A stretch of DNA of 64,000 bases from Streptomyces sp. NBC_00287 (lineage in GTDB: Bacteria > Actinomycetota > Actinomycetes > Streptomycetales > Streptomycetaceae): assembly GCF_036173105.1 (NCBI RefSeq), contig NZ_CP108053.1, forward strand, positions 186,001 to 250,000. The letters are read 5' to 3'. Positions 16,423 through 24,768 of the stretch are shown piece by piece. The notes beneath the pieces were generated by a model. It was not told where the DNA came from and did no database searches. It saw only the letters and a program-made list of their open reading frames with translations. Position 1 is the stretch's first letter. Every line of letters begins with the position of its first letter. The position numbers and the translations under genes were made by a program.

Positions 16423-16802
16423 CCGCGAAGCGCTGCACTGACTGCATGTCAGAACCAATGCGCGTCACGCTGTGTACAGGCCTTGGCGGCACGCGCGAGG
16501 TGATCTCCTCCGGTGGCCTCGTTCAGGCCCGTTCCGTCCCCGTCCCTACGGTGAGCGCGGCACCGACCATGGTCGGCCTTCAGATGCAGCTGGGTCAGGT
16601 CGCGGGCTTGCCAGGGCTTGCCATGACCAACATCGTGCTGGCAGGCCGGCGCGGCGCTCAAAGACGCCGTCCTCAGGGCGTCGGACAGGTCGCTGGGGCA
16701 GGGGCGTACGGAGCCATGTTTCCGAAGTAGGCCGCTGTCGGCGGGCGCGGCGGCGGGCAAATGCGGCAGCCCGGTGCTTGCCGTCCGGATACGTCGTCGC
16801 GG
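16423..16802. other. Intergenic region without a recognisable gene
   Basis: This 380-bp stretch should hold CvnC if the conservon were complete. Open frames exist on both strands, but none matches DUF742 or a GTPase P-loop, and none has convincing codon bias. A minus-strand string near 16500-16600 (LTQLHLKADHGRCRAHRRD) might be an IS remnant but is not identified. Confidence 0.4.
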
Positions 16803-17768
16803 TCAACTGCGCCGGTGGCGCCGCCAGTACCAAAGCGCGCCGACCGCGGTGGACGCCGCGGCCAGGACGATACCGAGCACCGGCCATCGGCTGTCAGCGA
16901 GGCGCAGGCCCGTCAGGAAGGTCACGGCGGTCAGGGCGAGCGGCACGAGGAGGGAGAGGAGCGCGCGGACCGCAGCCGCCGCGACACCCGGTTCGAAGCG
17001 GGAGATCCGGGGGTGGGAGGCGGCTGCGGTGTCGGCGAAGTAGTAGTCGAGGACACGCTCTGCCAGGCGGGCGTCAGCGCGCTGGTAGGCCGCCGCCATG
17101 TACGGGAGCCAGACCAGCGGGGCGACCAGTCCGACCAGGAAGACCACGACCAGGAGCAGCCACCGCCAGGCCTGGACGGCGACCCGGCGTACGCGCCGGC
17201 CCGCGGCCTGACTCTCACCCCCCGGCGTGAGCAAGCCGAGGAGGTAAGCCATGCGCACGGTGACAGCCCACACGCTCACCCATCGCCTGAATCGGGTGGG
17301 TGCGCCGGGGGTGCGTCCCCTCCGAGCGAGCGCCTCCTGCGCCTGCCGGATGTCCTCGTACACGCCCTGCAGGACAAGGAGTTCCCCGGCGCGGGCGCCC
17401 GCCGTGGGGTCGCGGCCGCTGAGGGCAGCCAGCTCCAGGATTGTGCGTACCTGACGCAGCAGCGCCGCACAGAACGCGACGGGAATGAGCACGAGGAACG
17501 GGCCGCCCACCACAGATCCCTGCGACACCACGGCCCGCCGGCCCCGAGCAACCACGAGGGCCCGCAGCTCCGCCTCGGAGGCGTTCGGATGATCCCGCCG
17601 AAGCCCGGCGACAGCCTCGGGCACGCCCGCACCGACACGGCGGACAGCGAAATCGGCGAGAACCTCGGGCAGGAACCCGGGATCCCTGACGGCCGACGCC
17701 AGCAGCGAGCGTTCCGGCGAGAGAGCCCTACCGGAACCCCCAGCATGTGGACCCTCCACGCGCGACAC
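16803..17768 (-). CDS. Integral membrane protein of unknown function
   Basis: A 321-aa protein with a soluble N-terminal third (VPEAVAGLRRDHPNASEAEL then RALVVARGRRAVVSQGSVVG). It then has about five transmembrane helices, including FLVLIPVAFCAALLRQVRTI, WLLLVVVFLVGLVAPLVW and LLSLLVPLALTAVTFLTGL. It ends in a WYWRRHRR basic tail. The proposed GTG start at 17768 is followed upstream by an unusually AT-rich stretch that probably holds the promoter. No family is recognised and it has no clear operon partner. Confidence 0.7.
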   Translation of the reverse strand: MSRVEGPHAGGSGRALSPERSLLASAVRDPGFLPEVLADFAVRRVGAGVPEAVAGLRRDHPNASEAELRALVVARGRRAVVSQGSVVGGPFLVLIPVAFCAALLRQVRTILELAALSGRDPTAGARAGELLVLQGVYEDIRQAQEALARRGRTPGAPTRFRRWVSVWAVTVRMAYLLGLLTPGGESQAAGRRVRRVAVQAWRWLLLVVVFLVGLVAPLVWLPYMAAAYQRADARLAERVLDYYFADTAAASHPRISRFEPGVAAAAVRALLSLLVPLALTAVTFLTGLRLADSRWPVLGIVLAAASTAVGALWYWRRHRRS

Positions 17769-17821
17769 AGGACGTATCTATCACAAATTGTAAAAATTCA
17801 TTACTCTCAATAGCATATTGT

Positions 17822-18163
17822 CATCCTGATCTTGGCGTGGCGGACTTCGACAGCACCAACCTGCAGCGGCAGCAGAAGCCGGTGAACAAGGGCGCGCTGG
17901 GCCGGGGCTGCGGCCTCAGGCCGGCCTCCATCAGTGCCCGACCTCGAACGGCCTGCTCCGCACGCAGCACGACCAGGACAACGCCTGCTCGCCGCTGGCC
18001 GCGCGATGGCCGCTGACGGCCCCCACGAACCGAACACGGTAAGCGTGACGGGCTCATTCGGTCAGAGCATGGACACAGTCAGCGGCGTGGTCAGCATCGC
18101 GTGCTCGCACTTCTGCATCAGCGAGCATGCCGAGCCCGTCTTCCGGAGCCCAACCCAGCAAGC
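17822..18163. repeat. Segmental duplication, copy 1
   Basis: Two blocks of this segment recur at 19138-19419. The first is an ISL3 tail remnant on the minus strand (from CATCCTGATCTTG). The second starts at CGCGATGGCCGCTGAC and runs through the start of a small gene (MDTVSGVVSIACSH) to CCCAACCCAGCAAGC. The two blocks match well but are separated by unequal indels. Copy 1 is truncated on its left by an AT-rich sequence and loses the small gene's reading frame homology after 18163. Confidence 0.7.
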
Positions 18164-18505
18164 GGAGTTCCGCACCGACGCCCCCTACGCGCGTACCCCG
18201 CGCGGGCATGGGGCAGGGCGCGGCCCGACGTCATCCACGCCCACATGCAGGTGCCGCCTGTCAGACGGGTCCTGGTGGCTCTCCTGCGACCAGATGGAGA
18301 TGACGTGCCGCCCGTGGACGCGAAGCTGATCTCGATCTGGCCGAGCAGATCATCGACCACAGCCTCGCCAACGCCGTAGGCCCGTACCCGGTCATACGGG
18401 GGCGGTGAACCGTTGCCGGCCCGACAGTGTCCTGCCGTCGCCGCGCTGTACTGCACGGCGACTCGCAGGAGGTCGCGCCGGCCCCGGCCCCAGGGAGGCC
18501 CTGGG
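18164..18505 (+). pseudogene. Degraded coding remnant of unknown family
   Basis: Between the duplicated block and the cold-shock gene, two plus-strand frames give a coherent string: MQVPPVRRVLVALLRPDGDD, VPPVDAKLI, then after a shift near 18325 DLAEQIIDHSLANAVGPYPV and a stop at about 18408. No family is recognised. The need for a frameshift and the lack of a start indicate a pseudogene. Confidence 0.35.
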
Positions 18506-18709
18506 TCAGGCGGGCGTGATGTTCTCCGCCTGCGGACCCTTCTGGCCCTGGGTGATGTCGAAGGTCACCGCCTGGCCTTCCTGCAACTCACGGAAGCCGG
18601 AGGCGTTGATGTTGGAGTAGTGCGCGAAGACGTCCGGTCCGCCACCATCCTGGGCGATGAAACCGAAGCCCTTCTCCGCGTTGAACCACTTGACGGTTCC
18701 GCTGGCCAT
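18506..18709 (-). CDS. Cold-shock domain protein
   Basis: A 67-aa CspA-type protein, an RNA-binding chaperone of five beta strands. It carries [20 protein letters not shown] (RNP1), DVFAHYSNI (RNP2) and [13 protein letters not shown] at the end. Length and sequence match the short Streptomyces cold-shock proteins (ScoF/SC7.0 type). A GAGAGG lies upstream of the ATG. It sits alone between the two copies of a segmental duplication. Confidence 0.95.
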   Translation of the reverse strand: MASGTVKWFNAEKGFGFIAQDGGGPDVFAHYSNINASGFRELQEGQAVTFDITQGQKGPQAENITPA

Positions 18710-19039
18710 GCTGATGCCTCTCAGTCGACGTCAGGAACCGCACCACGCGGCCCTGGAGGTGATCGCCCTGGTCCGGCATTGCACAGCAAAGCGCCCGCGC
18801 CAAAGCGCGGGCAGGTACTGCGAACCACGACAGCTAACCGCGACGCTACACGGTGAAATCGGCCCTCACCAGAGAGCAATGGGCAACGACCCTGTTCCGC
18901 ACCAGACTCCGACAGGAGTTGTCCCGATCCGGCCCATCCGCCGCCTCGGCCCCGATTTCGGCCCGCCGACCCCACACCACCATGACGCCGCGGGTGCGCG
19001 CCCCGTGACTGCGGCTCACTTCGACTGCCAAAGCCAAGC

Positions 19040-19255
19040 AGGGCCACCGAAACCGCGATCACGAAGCGCCTCGCACGGCGAGGAGAACACGCTCGCGCAG
19101 CAGATCCCTCGGCGCGACCAAGTACCTGCCGCCCCAACATCCTGATCTTGTCGTGGCGGCCTTCGACGGCGCCACAACTGCAGCAGCCGGGGCGGCCGAA
19201 GCCGGCGACCACGGCATCAACGTCCCGACCAAGGCACCTCAAGCAGCACGACCAG
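19040..19255 (-). pseudogene. ISL3-family transposase, C-terminal remnant
   Basis: The minus strand reads CLGRDVDAVVAGFGRP, then CGAVEGRHDKIRMLGRQVLG, and loses its frame. The GAVEG..KIRML..RQ..GR pattern is the ISL3 C-terminal hallmark, also seen at 10426-10600. The region down to about 18720 looks like decayed flanking DNA of the same element. A shorter version of this remnant is present in duplication copy 1. Confidence 0.6.
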
Positions 19256-19419
19256 CACAACGCCTGCGCGCCGACGGCCGCGCGATGGCCGCTGACGCCC
19301 CCTCACGAACCGAACGGTCAGGGCATGGACATCGTCAGCGGCGTGGTAAGCATCGCGTCCTCGCACTTCTACATCGGCGAGAATGCCGAGTCCGTCTTCC
19401 GGAGCCCAACCCAGCAAGC
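19138..19419. repeat. Segmental duplication, copy 2
   Basis: Counterpart of 17822-18163: ISL3 tail plus the start of a small plus-strand gene (MDIVSGVVSIASSHFYIGEN). In the second block, from GCATGGAC onward, the copies differ at roughly one base in ten. Copy 2 keeps more of both flanking genes, so it is probably closer to the original. Confidence 0.7.
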
Positions 19420-19576
19420 ACACGAAGGCTTCGAGGACGCAATAGTCCTCTTGAACGCCGGTGAATGCGTATCCATGCTCAAAGCCTCCTTCGGCACAGA
19501 TGCACAGCGCGCACCCCTGAAAGGGGGTCAACTCTCCAACGCCACCTTGAAGTGGCTGGTCAGCGGGGTGGCGTGA
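19325..19576 (+). CDS. Small protein of unknown function
   Basis: An 83-aa ORF (MDIVSGVVSIASSHFYIGEN, ending LKWLVSGVA) with high GC at third codon positions, which the antisense frame lacks. No family is recognised. A second, truncated copy of its first 30 or so codons lies in the duplicated segment at about 18069-18163. The SD is weak (GGTCAGGGC). It could itself be a remnant of a longer gene. Confidence 0.45.
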   Translation: MDIVSGVVSIASSHFYIGENAESVFRSPTQQAHEGFEDAIVLLNAGECVSMLKASFGTDAQRAPLKGGQLSNATLKWLVSGVA

Positions 19577-19710
19577 CCTCGTTTCGGGTGCTCGTGCTGG
19601 TCGTGGGCGGCAGGCTGTGCTGTAGATCGTCCGGCGGGGTGGTTTTGCCGATGAATTCACCGTCCTCGAACGGTCTACCCAGCGACACGACCGTTCTCGA
19701 CAGGAGTGCC

Positions 19711-20079
19711 ATGTCCACCATCCAGCCAGTGATCTTGACTGCCGACCAGGACGTTCTGCGCGGCTTCTATACGAAATTGTTCGGCGCTGAGGAGATCTTC
19801 CGGGTGCCGGCCGAAGGCCCTGCCTTCTACGTCGGCTTGCGCATCGGCGACACCGACCTCGGGCTGGTGGCCAAGACGGATCCGGGGACCGGGGCGGCCC
19901 CGCGGATCCTGCTCAGCATCGGTGTCGACGACGTCGACGAGACGCTCGGCCGGGTGGAGGCGCTGGGCGGCTCGGTCCGCAGTGGCCCCAACGACATGCC
20001 GTGGGGACAACGCGTCGCCCACATCCAGGACCCCGACGGCAACCCCGTGAACCTCACCCAGCCCATCCCGGCCCGGTGA
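19711..20079 (+). CDS. VOC-family (glyoxalase/bleomycin-resistance-like) protein
   Basis: A 122-aa single-domain VOC protein. It opens with the strand-helix QPVILTADQDVLRGFYTKLF, followed by FYVGLRIGDTDLGLVA, and closes with VAHIQDPDGNPVNLTQP, the usual metal-site Glu position being Asn. The ATG follows CAGGAG; a longer open frame upstream is not supported. VOC proteins may be lyases, dioxygenases or antibiotic-binding proteins, and the substrate is unknown. Confidence 0.85.
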   Translation: MSTIQPVILTADQDVLRGFYTKLFGAEEIFRVPAEGPAFYVGLRIGDTDLGLVAKTDPGTGAAPRILLSIGVDDVDETLGRVEALGGSVRSGPNDMPWGQRVAHIQDPDGNPVNLTQPIPAR

Positions 20080-20207
20080 CGCTGTTCGGGGGCATGTCCT
20101 GATCGTGGGCTCCCCTGCTCTGCCTTGACCTGGCCCGGGAACCCCGACTTCTGGAGATCGAGACCAACGCCCGCAGACTCAGCAGGGCGACGTCGGAGAG
20201 AACGTTC

Positions 20208-20241
20208 TCCCAGGGGGAAGTCCATGGACTTCCCCCTGGGA
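20208..20241. terminator. 34-bp perfect palindrome between convergent genes
   Basis: The sequence from 20208 to 20241 is fully self-complementary (17-bp arms, no loop) around the centre AAGTCCATGGACTT, flanked by CCCAGGGGG and CCCCCTGGG. It lies between the convergent VOC and NAD(P)-binding genes, so a bidirectional terminator is the simplest reading. No T-run is present. Confidence 0.6.
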
Positions 20242-20332
20242 TCGCGAACATGTGTGCGTCCGCACCCGGCCAGTACCACCCCGGCACCGCGCTGTCAGGG
20301 CACAGCTGCCGCGTTGGTCCGCCGGCGTCGGT

Positions 20333-21034
20333 TCAGTAGCCGATGGTGAAGCGGCGCTGCACGAAGCGGGGCAGTTCCGCCTCGTCGACGAGGGCGACGG
20401 CGGCGTCCTCCATCGAGATGCGGCTGCGCCCGTCCGCGTCGAGTACGGGCTGATCGCCGCCGATCCGGAACCGGCCCGTACGCTCGCCGGGTGCTATGTC
20501 CTCCGCGGGGCTGAAGTAGGTCCACAACCGATTGGAGGTGCGCAGGACGTCCAGGGCGTCCCGGTGGCCGCGTACCGCGGCGATGTACTCCCTCGGCAGG
20601 CCGATCGAGTCGAGGGTTTCGTGCAATAGCTGGTCCGAGTCGGCCCGTACGAGTCCGGGTTCGATCTCCAGACTGCCGGCGCCGCCGATGACGATGAGCC
20701 GGGTCCGGGGATGGCTCTCCAGCGCCTTCAGGAGTGCTCGCGCGGCGGTGGCGTACACCGTGGGATCGGCGATCGAGCGGGCCACCGTGTCGGCGATGTC
20801 CTTGGCGGCGTTTCCGGGCTGGAACGCGCTGATCAGTACGTCGAGGCCGGGTAGGACGGCGGCGATGGCGTCGGCGTCGAGTACGTCGAGGCTCTGCCAG
20901 ACGACGTTCTTCCGGTCCTCGTCGATCTGCGTGGCATCGCGGCTGAAGGCGGTCACGTGGTGCCCCCGGCCGAGCGCTTCGGTGACGACGCGACTGCCGA
21001 TGCCGCCCGTGGCCCCGATGACTCCGATGTGCAT
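20333..21034 (-). CDS. NAD(P)-binding atypical short-chain dehydrogenase
   Basis: A 233-aa protein with an N-terminal Rossmann motif MHIGVIGATGGIGSRVVTEA (GxTGxxG type), then VTAFSRDATQ, GLDVLISAFQPG, LIVIGGAGSLEIEPG and a C-terminal substrate part ending RFVQRRFTIGY. It belongs to the NmrA/SDR_a5-like group, which lack the SDR Tyr-Lys pair and act as reductases or redox sensors. A truncated TetR gene lies immediately upstream in the divergent orientation and may once have controlled it. Confidence 0.85.
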   Translation of the reverse strand: MHIGVIGATGGIGSRVVTEALGRGHHVTAFSRDATQIDEDRKNVVWQSLDVLDADAIAAVLPGLDVLISAFQPGNAAKDIADTVARSIADPTVYATAARALLKALESHPRTRLIVIGGAGSLEIEPGLVRADSDQLLHETLDSIGLPREYIAAVRGHRDALDVLRTSNRLWTYFSPAEDIAPGERTGRFRIGGDQPVLDADGRSRISMEDAAVALVDEAELPRFVQRRFTIGY

Positions 21035-21069
21035 GGCTCTCCCCTGGTGGTTGCCCGTGCCGTCCTCTT

Positions 21070-21663
21070 TTCGCTCGCGAGATGGGCATGACGGCCAACG
21101 CCATCTACGGCTACTTCGCCAACCGTGACGACTTGGTCACCACGCTGATCAACAACGTCTACACCTCGCTGGCCGACACGGTGGACGCCGCCTGGGACGC
21201 GGCCCCCGCCCAGGACCCTGCCGCCCGGATCCAGGCATGGGCCTGCGCGTTCAGGGACTGGGCGCTGGCCAACCCCGAAGGCTTCCGCCTCATCTACGGT
21301 GACCCCGTGCCCGGCTACCGGCCCCCCGAGGGCGGCGCCGCCCCGGACGCCGCCCACCGTGTCTGCACCGGCATCACGGCGTTGGCGGCCGCCGCCTGGC
21401 CGCACGCCGAACCCCGCTACGCGGACAGCGACTTCGAGTGGTCCGATTTCGACGCCGGTCTCCTCGGCAAGGTCCGCCCGGCCTTCCCCGACCTGCCCCC
21501 GGCCGCCGTGGCCCTCGCCCTGCGTATCTGGAGCCACCTGCACGGCCTGGTGTCATTGGAGATCTACGGCCACCTGCAGGCCCAGGCCCTCAGCCCGGAA
21601 AAGCTCTTCCGTGAAGAACTGGCCCAGCTCATCCGGTCCTTGAGCATCACCCCGCAGGGGTGA
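21070..21663 (+). pseudogene. TetR-family regulator lacking the first half of its HTH domain
   Basis: Homology starts within HTH helix 2 (FAREMGMTANAIYGYFANRD, from about 21070), runs through a normal ligand-binding domain and ends IRSLSITPQG. The first 25-30 residues of a TetR DNA-binding domain are missing; upstream sequence belongs to the divergent reductase promoter. Without helix 1 it should not bind DNA. The ATG at 21082 could still give a 193-aa product. Confidence 0.75.
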
Positions 21664-21843
21664 CGGCCTACACAAGGGGCGCGCCTGCGAGCTGAGCCAG
21701 CTGTGGCAGCGTGGTCCCGACCCGGCAGAGAGCCGAGCGAGAACGGCCTGAGGTTGATCACCTCAAGTAGGCGGCGAGGCGCTCCGGCGGCCGATCTCGT
21801 TCCCGGAGGGAGCCGGACGTGGAATCCTCCCGGGAACGCGACG

Positions 21844-21870
21844 GGGCCCGGATCATGTGGATCCGGGCCC
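21844..21870 (-). terminator. Stem-loop downstream of tRNA-fMet
   Basis: Perfect 11-bp arms GGGCCCGGATC and GATCCGGGCCC around a 5-nt loop, 10 bp beyond the tRNA 3' end on the minus strand. Position and strength fit a transcription terminator for the tRNA. A second hairpin (arms at 21798-21806 and 21830-21838) follows. Confidence 0.75.
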
Positions 21871-21880
21871 TGTCCAGCAG

Positions 21881-21954
21881 TAGCGGGGACAGGATTTGAA
21901 CCTGCGACCTCTGGGTTATGAGCCCAGCGAGCTACCGAGCTGCTCCACCCCGCG
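21881..21954 (-). tRNA. Initiator tRNA-fMet (CAT anticodon)
   Basis: The minus strand gives the acceptor CGCGGGG/CCCCGC with an unpaired first base, a D-loop GAGCAGCTCGGTAGCTC, the anticodon stem CTGGG-CTCATAA-CCCAG with its run of G-C pairs, and the T-loop GGTTCAAATCC. The mismatched first acceptor pair and the GGG/CCC anticodon stem mark the initiator. The anticodon lies at 21918-21920. No CCA is encoded. Confidence 0.95.
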
Positions 21955-22247
21955 TCGGTACCCCCACCGTACGCCATCACAGCAGTCACCATTGACCACT
22001 ATCCGACGCAGGGCCTGCGGGGAGTCCGTGTGATGTGTCATACCGCTCAGGCTGGAGACCGGGCCGACCATGGAGCATCCGGCGGAAGGCTGCGGTGTCC
22101 TGCCGACTGGAGGGTGATACCCCGCCGTGTGGCTGGAGCTGCCGCTGGTCGGGGCCGCGGAGGCACTTCGGGGCTTTAGGGTCGACGCGCCCGAGGACAT
22201 CGAGGTCGACGCGACCGCAAGCGGGGGCGACACCATGGAGACGGTCC

Positions 22248-22313
22248 GCCGCCAAGCGGCCGGACGCGGTGCTGCTGGACATCCGGATGCCGGACGTCAG
22301 CGGAGTCGCGTGA
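22248..22313 (+). pseudogene. Response-regulator receiver fragment
   Basis: Twenty-one codons, AAKRPDAVLLDIRMPDVSGV, match the phosphorylation-site segment of NarL-type response regulators (Asp in LLDIRMPD), followed by a stop. Decayed sequence before it (from about 22120) may hold the tail of a kinase gene, but this is not secure. Clearly a remnant. Confidence 0.6.
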
Positions 22314-22341
22314 CCAGCCACTTCAAGAGGGTGGAGCTTCT

Positions 22342-22737
22342 ATGAACCAGCTCGGCGATGCGCAACTGCGCACCTGGACGCTGCGATATATGGCCCTCCT
22401 CGCAGCCGACGCCCAGGTCCAGCTTGCCTGGCTGGGCGAGCGTGAGCTGGAGACGGAATCCGTCGTTGAAGAGGCGGAACTCCTGTGCCGCATGCCCAAA
22501 GGACTCATGGAGCGCGGGGCCCTCACACACAAGGATGTGCAGGGTCTTCAGGCCATCGGCCGTCGTCTCGGTGAGATCGATGCCGACTGCTGCGGCGGCC
22601 TCCGGGCCAACGCCCTGGCCACCGATCGAGCATGGGACGAAGTACGTTCTCTCGCCCGCCAGTTCCTCCTCTCGGCGCTGGGCGAATGGCGTCAGCCACT
22701 GCCACGCCCCGTGCGCCCATACACCGGCGATCACTGA
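22342..22737 (+). CDS. Hypothetical acidic helical protein
   Basis: A 131-aa protein (MNQLGDAQLRTWTLRYMALL start) predicted to be mostly helical, without signal peptide or TM segment. It has two adjacent cysteines (DADCCGG) near residue 85. GGTGGAG precedes the ATG. No family is recognised. It is followed after 180 bp by a PPOX-type gene in the same direction, but the gap argues against an operon. Confidence 0.55.
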   Translation: MNQLGDAQLRTWTLRYMALLAADAQVQLAWLGERELETESVVEEAELLCRMPKGLMERGALTHKDVQGLQAIGRRLGEIDADCCGGLRANALATDRAWDEVRSLARQFLLSALGEWRQPLPRPVRPYTGDH

Positions 22738-22920
22738 GCAGGTCCAGGCCGCCAGTGCCACTCCCCACAAGACACAAACCCACACAACGCGGTGAGCAGG
22801 GACCCGAACCCACCGCCGACCACAACACCGCAACACCGTCCCACACCGGCGTCACCCTCCCCCGGCCCCCGCCGTGGAGTCCCTGGAATTCCAGCGCCAG
22901 CAGGGAGGTTGATCAGGTCA

Positions 22921-23378
22921 TGACTCAAGGTCCAGCACCTCGCGCCCTGTCCGACGAGGCCCTCGCCGACCTGCTCGGCCAGCAGCCGTTCGGCACCCTC
23001 GCCACCATCAAGCGCAGCGGCCACCCCCACCTGACCACCATGCTCTACACCTGGGACGCCGAGGCCCGCATCGTGCGGCTCTCGACGACGGCCGACCGCA
23101 TCAAGGCCAAGCACCTGCGGCACGACCCGCGTGCGGCGCTGCATGTGCAGGGCGGCGACGTCTGGTCGTTCGCTGTCGCCGAGGGCGAGGCCGAGGTCTC
23201 GCAGATGACGACGGTTCCCGGCGACGCGGTCGGGCGGGAACTGCTCAGCATGATCCCGGAGGTCGCGAAGCCGCGGGACGAAGACGGCTTCCTTCAGCAG
23301 CTGGTCACCGAACGCCGGGTGGTAATCCGGCTGAAGGTCGACCGCCTGTACGGAACAGCACTCGACATCAACGGCTGA
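22921..23378 (+). CDS. PPOX-class flavin/F420-binding protein
   Basis: A 152-aa split-barrel protein of the pyridoxamine-phosphate-oxidase-like superfamily. Markers: LADLLGQQPFGTLATIKRSG, HPHLTTMLYTWD, RIKAKHLRHDPRAALHVQGG and a C-terminal VVIRLKVDRLYGTALDING. In actinobacteria such short proteins are often F420-dependent reductases or F420/FMN-binding proteins; the cofactor cannot be told from sequence. The start is ATG 22921 with GGGAGG about 12 bp upstream. Confidence 0.88.
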
Positions 23379-23480
23379 GGCATACCCGGCCCGCGCACGC
23401 CGGTCACAGCCCTTCCTTGATGGACGCTACGGGTAGTCGCCCCTGGCCTACGGTGCCGGCCTTGCGGTGCCGGCAACCAG

Positions 23481-24647
23481 TCAGTGCCCCTCCGCGCGCA
23501 CACGATCCGCGATACCCAGTGTCAGCGCCTCCGCCCGGTCCTCGAGGTTCCATTTCCCGTCGCGGTAGGCGTGGTTGCTGATCCAGAACACGAGGACGTC
23601 GTCGCGCAGGGACCGGCTCAGGAGCCCCAGGGACCAGTCGTTGCCGCCGTCGTGCCAGGCGAGAGGGCCGTGCGGGGTGTCGCGAATGCTCGAGCCGTAT
23701 CCGTACGAGTTTTCTGATCCCGGCTCTGGTACGCGAGGTTCGAAGAGCTTGTCCCTGGCCCGCGTCGGCAGGATCTCGTCGCCCAGGAGCGCATGGTGCC
23801 AACGGAGCATGTCCTGGGCGGTGGAGAGCATGCCGCCGTTGCCGCGCAGGTTCCAGTACGGTCCGTCGGCGGCCCAGGGGTGATCGAAGGGCCTGCCCTT
23901 GCTGCGCCCCTTGCTGTCGTACTCCACCGCGATCAGGTGCCGCGGCCAGCGGGGCAGCACGTATCCGGTCTGTTCCATCCCGGCCGGGGCGAACAGGTGC
24001 CGGGCGAGGAACCGTTCGTAGGTCTCCCCGGACGCCTCCTCGACGATCGCGGCGAGCAGGCTGTAGCCGGTGTTGGAGTAGTGGAACTCCTTGCCCGGCG
24101 CGGACCGCAGCTTTGACGACAGGGCTCGGCGCACCAACTCCTCCCGCGACAAGGGGTCGTAGTCATCGCCGAGCGCCTCGACCAGACCCGACGTGTGCGT
24201 GAGCAGGTGCTCGATCGTGATGCCGCGCTTGTCCTCGGGCACGGGCCGCCCGCCTCCGAGGAACCGGCTGATCGGATCGCTCACCCGGAGCCGTCCCATC
24301 ACCTCCAGCTTTACGACCGCGGCCGCGGTGAACTGCTTCGTGATCGACATGACGTCGTACACGGTCAGGCAGCTCGCGGGGGTGCCGGCGGCTCGGTCCG
24401 CCGTTCCGAATCCGCCGCAGTACGCGAGCCGGTCGCCGCGGGCGGCGATCACGGTGCCACTGGGCCCGGCGAGCAGGGTACGGCGGAGGAAGTCGGCGAC
24501 CGACTCTCCGTCACGGGGCTGGGACTTGGGGGCGGGCACCGCCGACTCCCCGACAGCGGGCCCTTGGGCGCATCCACCAAGCATGAGCAGAACAGCGACG
24601 GCAGGGGCGATGGTCGTACGGCGGCGCCGGGACAGAGTCGTACCCAT
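23481..24647 (-). CDS. Serine hydrolase lipoprotein (class C beta-lactamase fold)
   Basis: A 388-aa exported protein. A lipobox LMLGGC places the lipidated Cys at residue 26. The catalytic S-x-x-K is S101-ITK104 and the Y-x-N motif is Y190-SN; a later WHDGG fills the third-motif position. LLTHTSGL is typical of D-alanyl-D-alanine carboxypeptidase/esterase-like members. It is likely anchored on the outer face of the membrane, acting on peptidoglycan peptides, D-amino peptides or esters. True beta-lactam hydrolysis is possible but not implied. Confidence 0.9.
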   Translation of the reverse strand: MGTTLSRRRRTTIAPAVAVLLMLGGCAQGPAVGESAVPAPKSQPRDGESVADFLRRTLLAGPSGTVIAARGDRLAYCGGFGTADRAAGTPASCLTVYDVMSITKQFTAAAVVKLEVMGRLRVSDPISRFLGGGRPVPEDKRGITIEHLLTHTSGLVEALGDDYDPLSREELVRRALSSKLRSAPGKEFHYSNTGYSLLAAIVEEASGETYERFLARHLFAPAGMEQTGYVLPRWPRHLIAVEYDSKGRSKGRPFDHPWAADGPYWNLRGNGGMLSTAQDMLRWHHALLGDEILPTRARDKLFEPRVPEPGSENSYGYGSSIRDTPHGPLAWHDGGNDWSLGLLSRSLRDDVLVFWISNHAYRDGKWNLEDRAEALTLGIADRVRAEGH

Positions 24648-24768
24648 GTGACCTCCAACATCGGGAATCCGCCCCGAGGTTGACCACCACTGTCGCCGTC
24701 CCTCAAGCCATTATGGTGTTCGAGCTTGTGCGAGCCCGTGTACGTCCAGGTCAACAGGGGGGACCACG

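Noticed and set aside
21664..21881. Possible integrative-element attachment site at tRNA-fMet
   Set aside because: No repeat of the tRNA 3' end was seen in the window and no complete integrase is adjacent.
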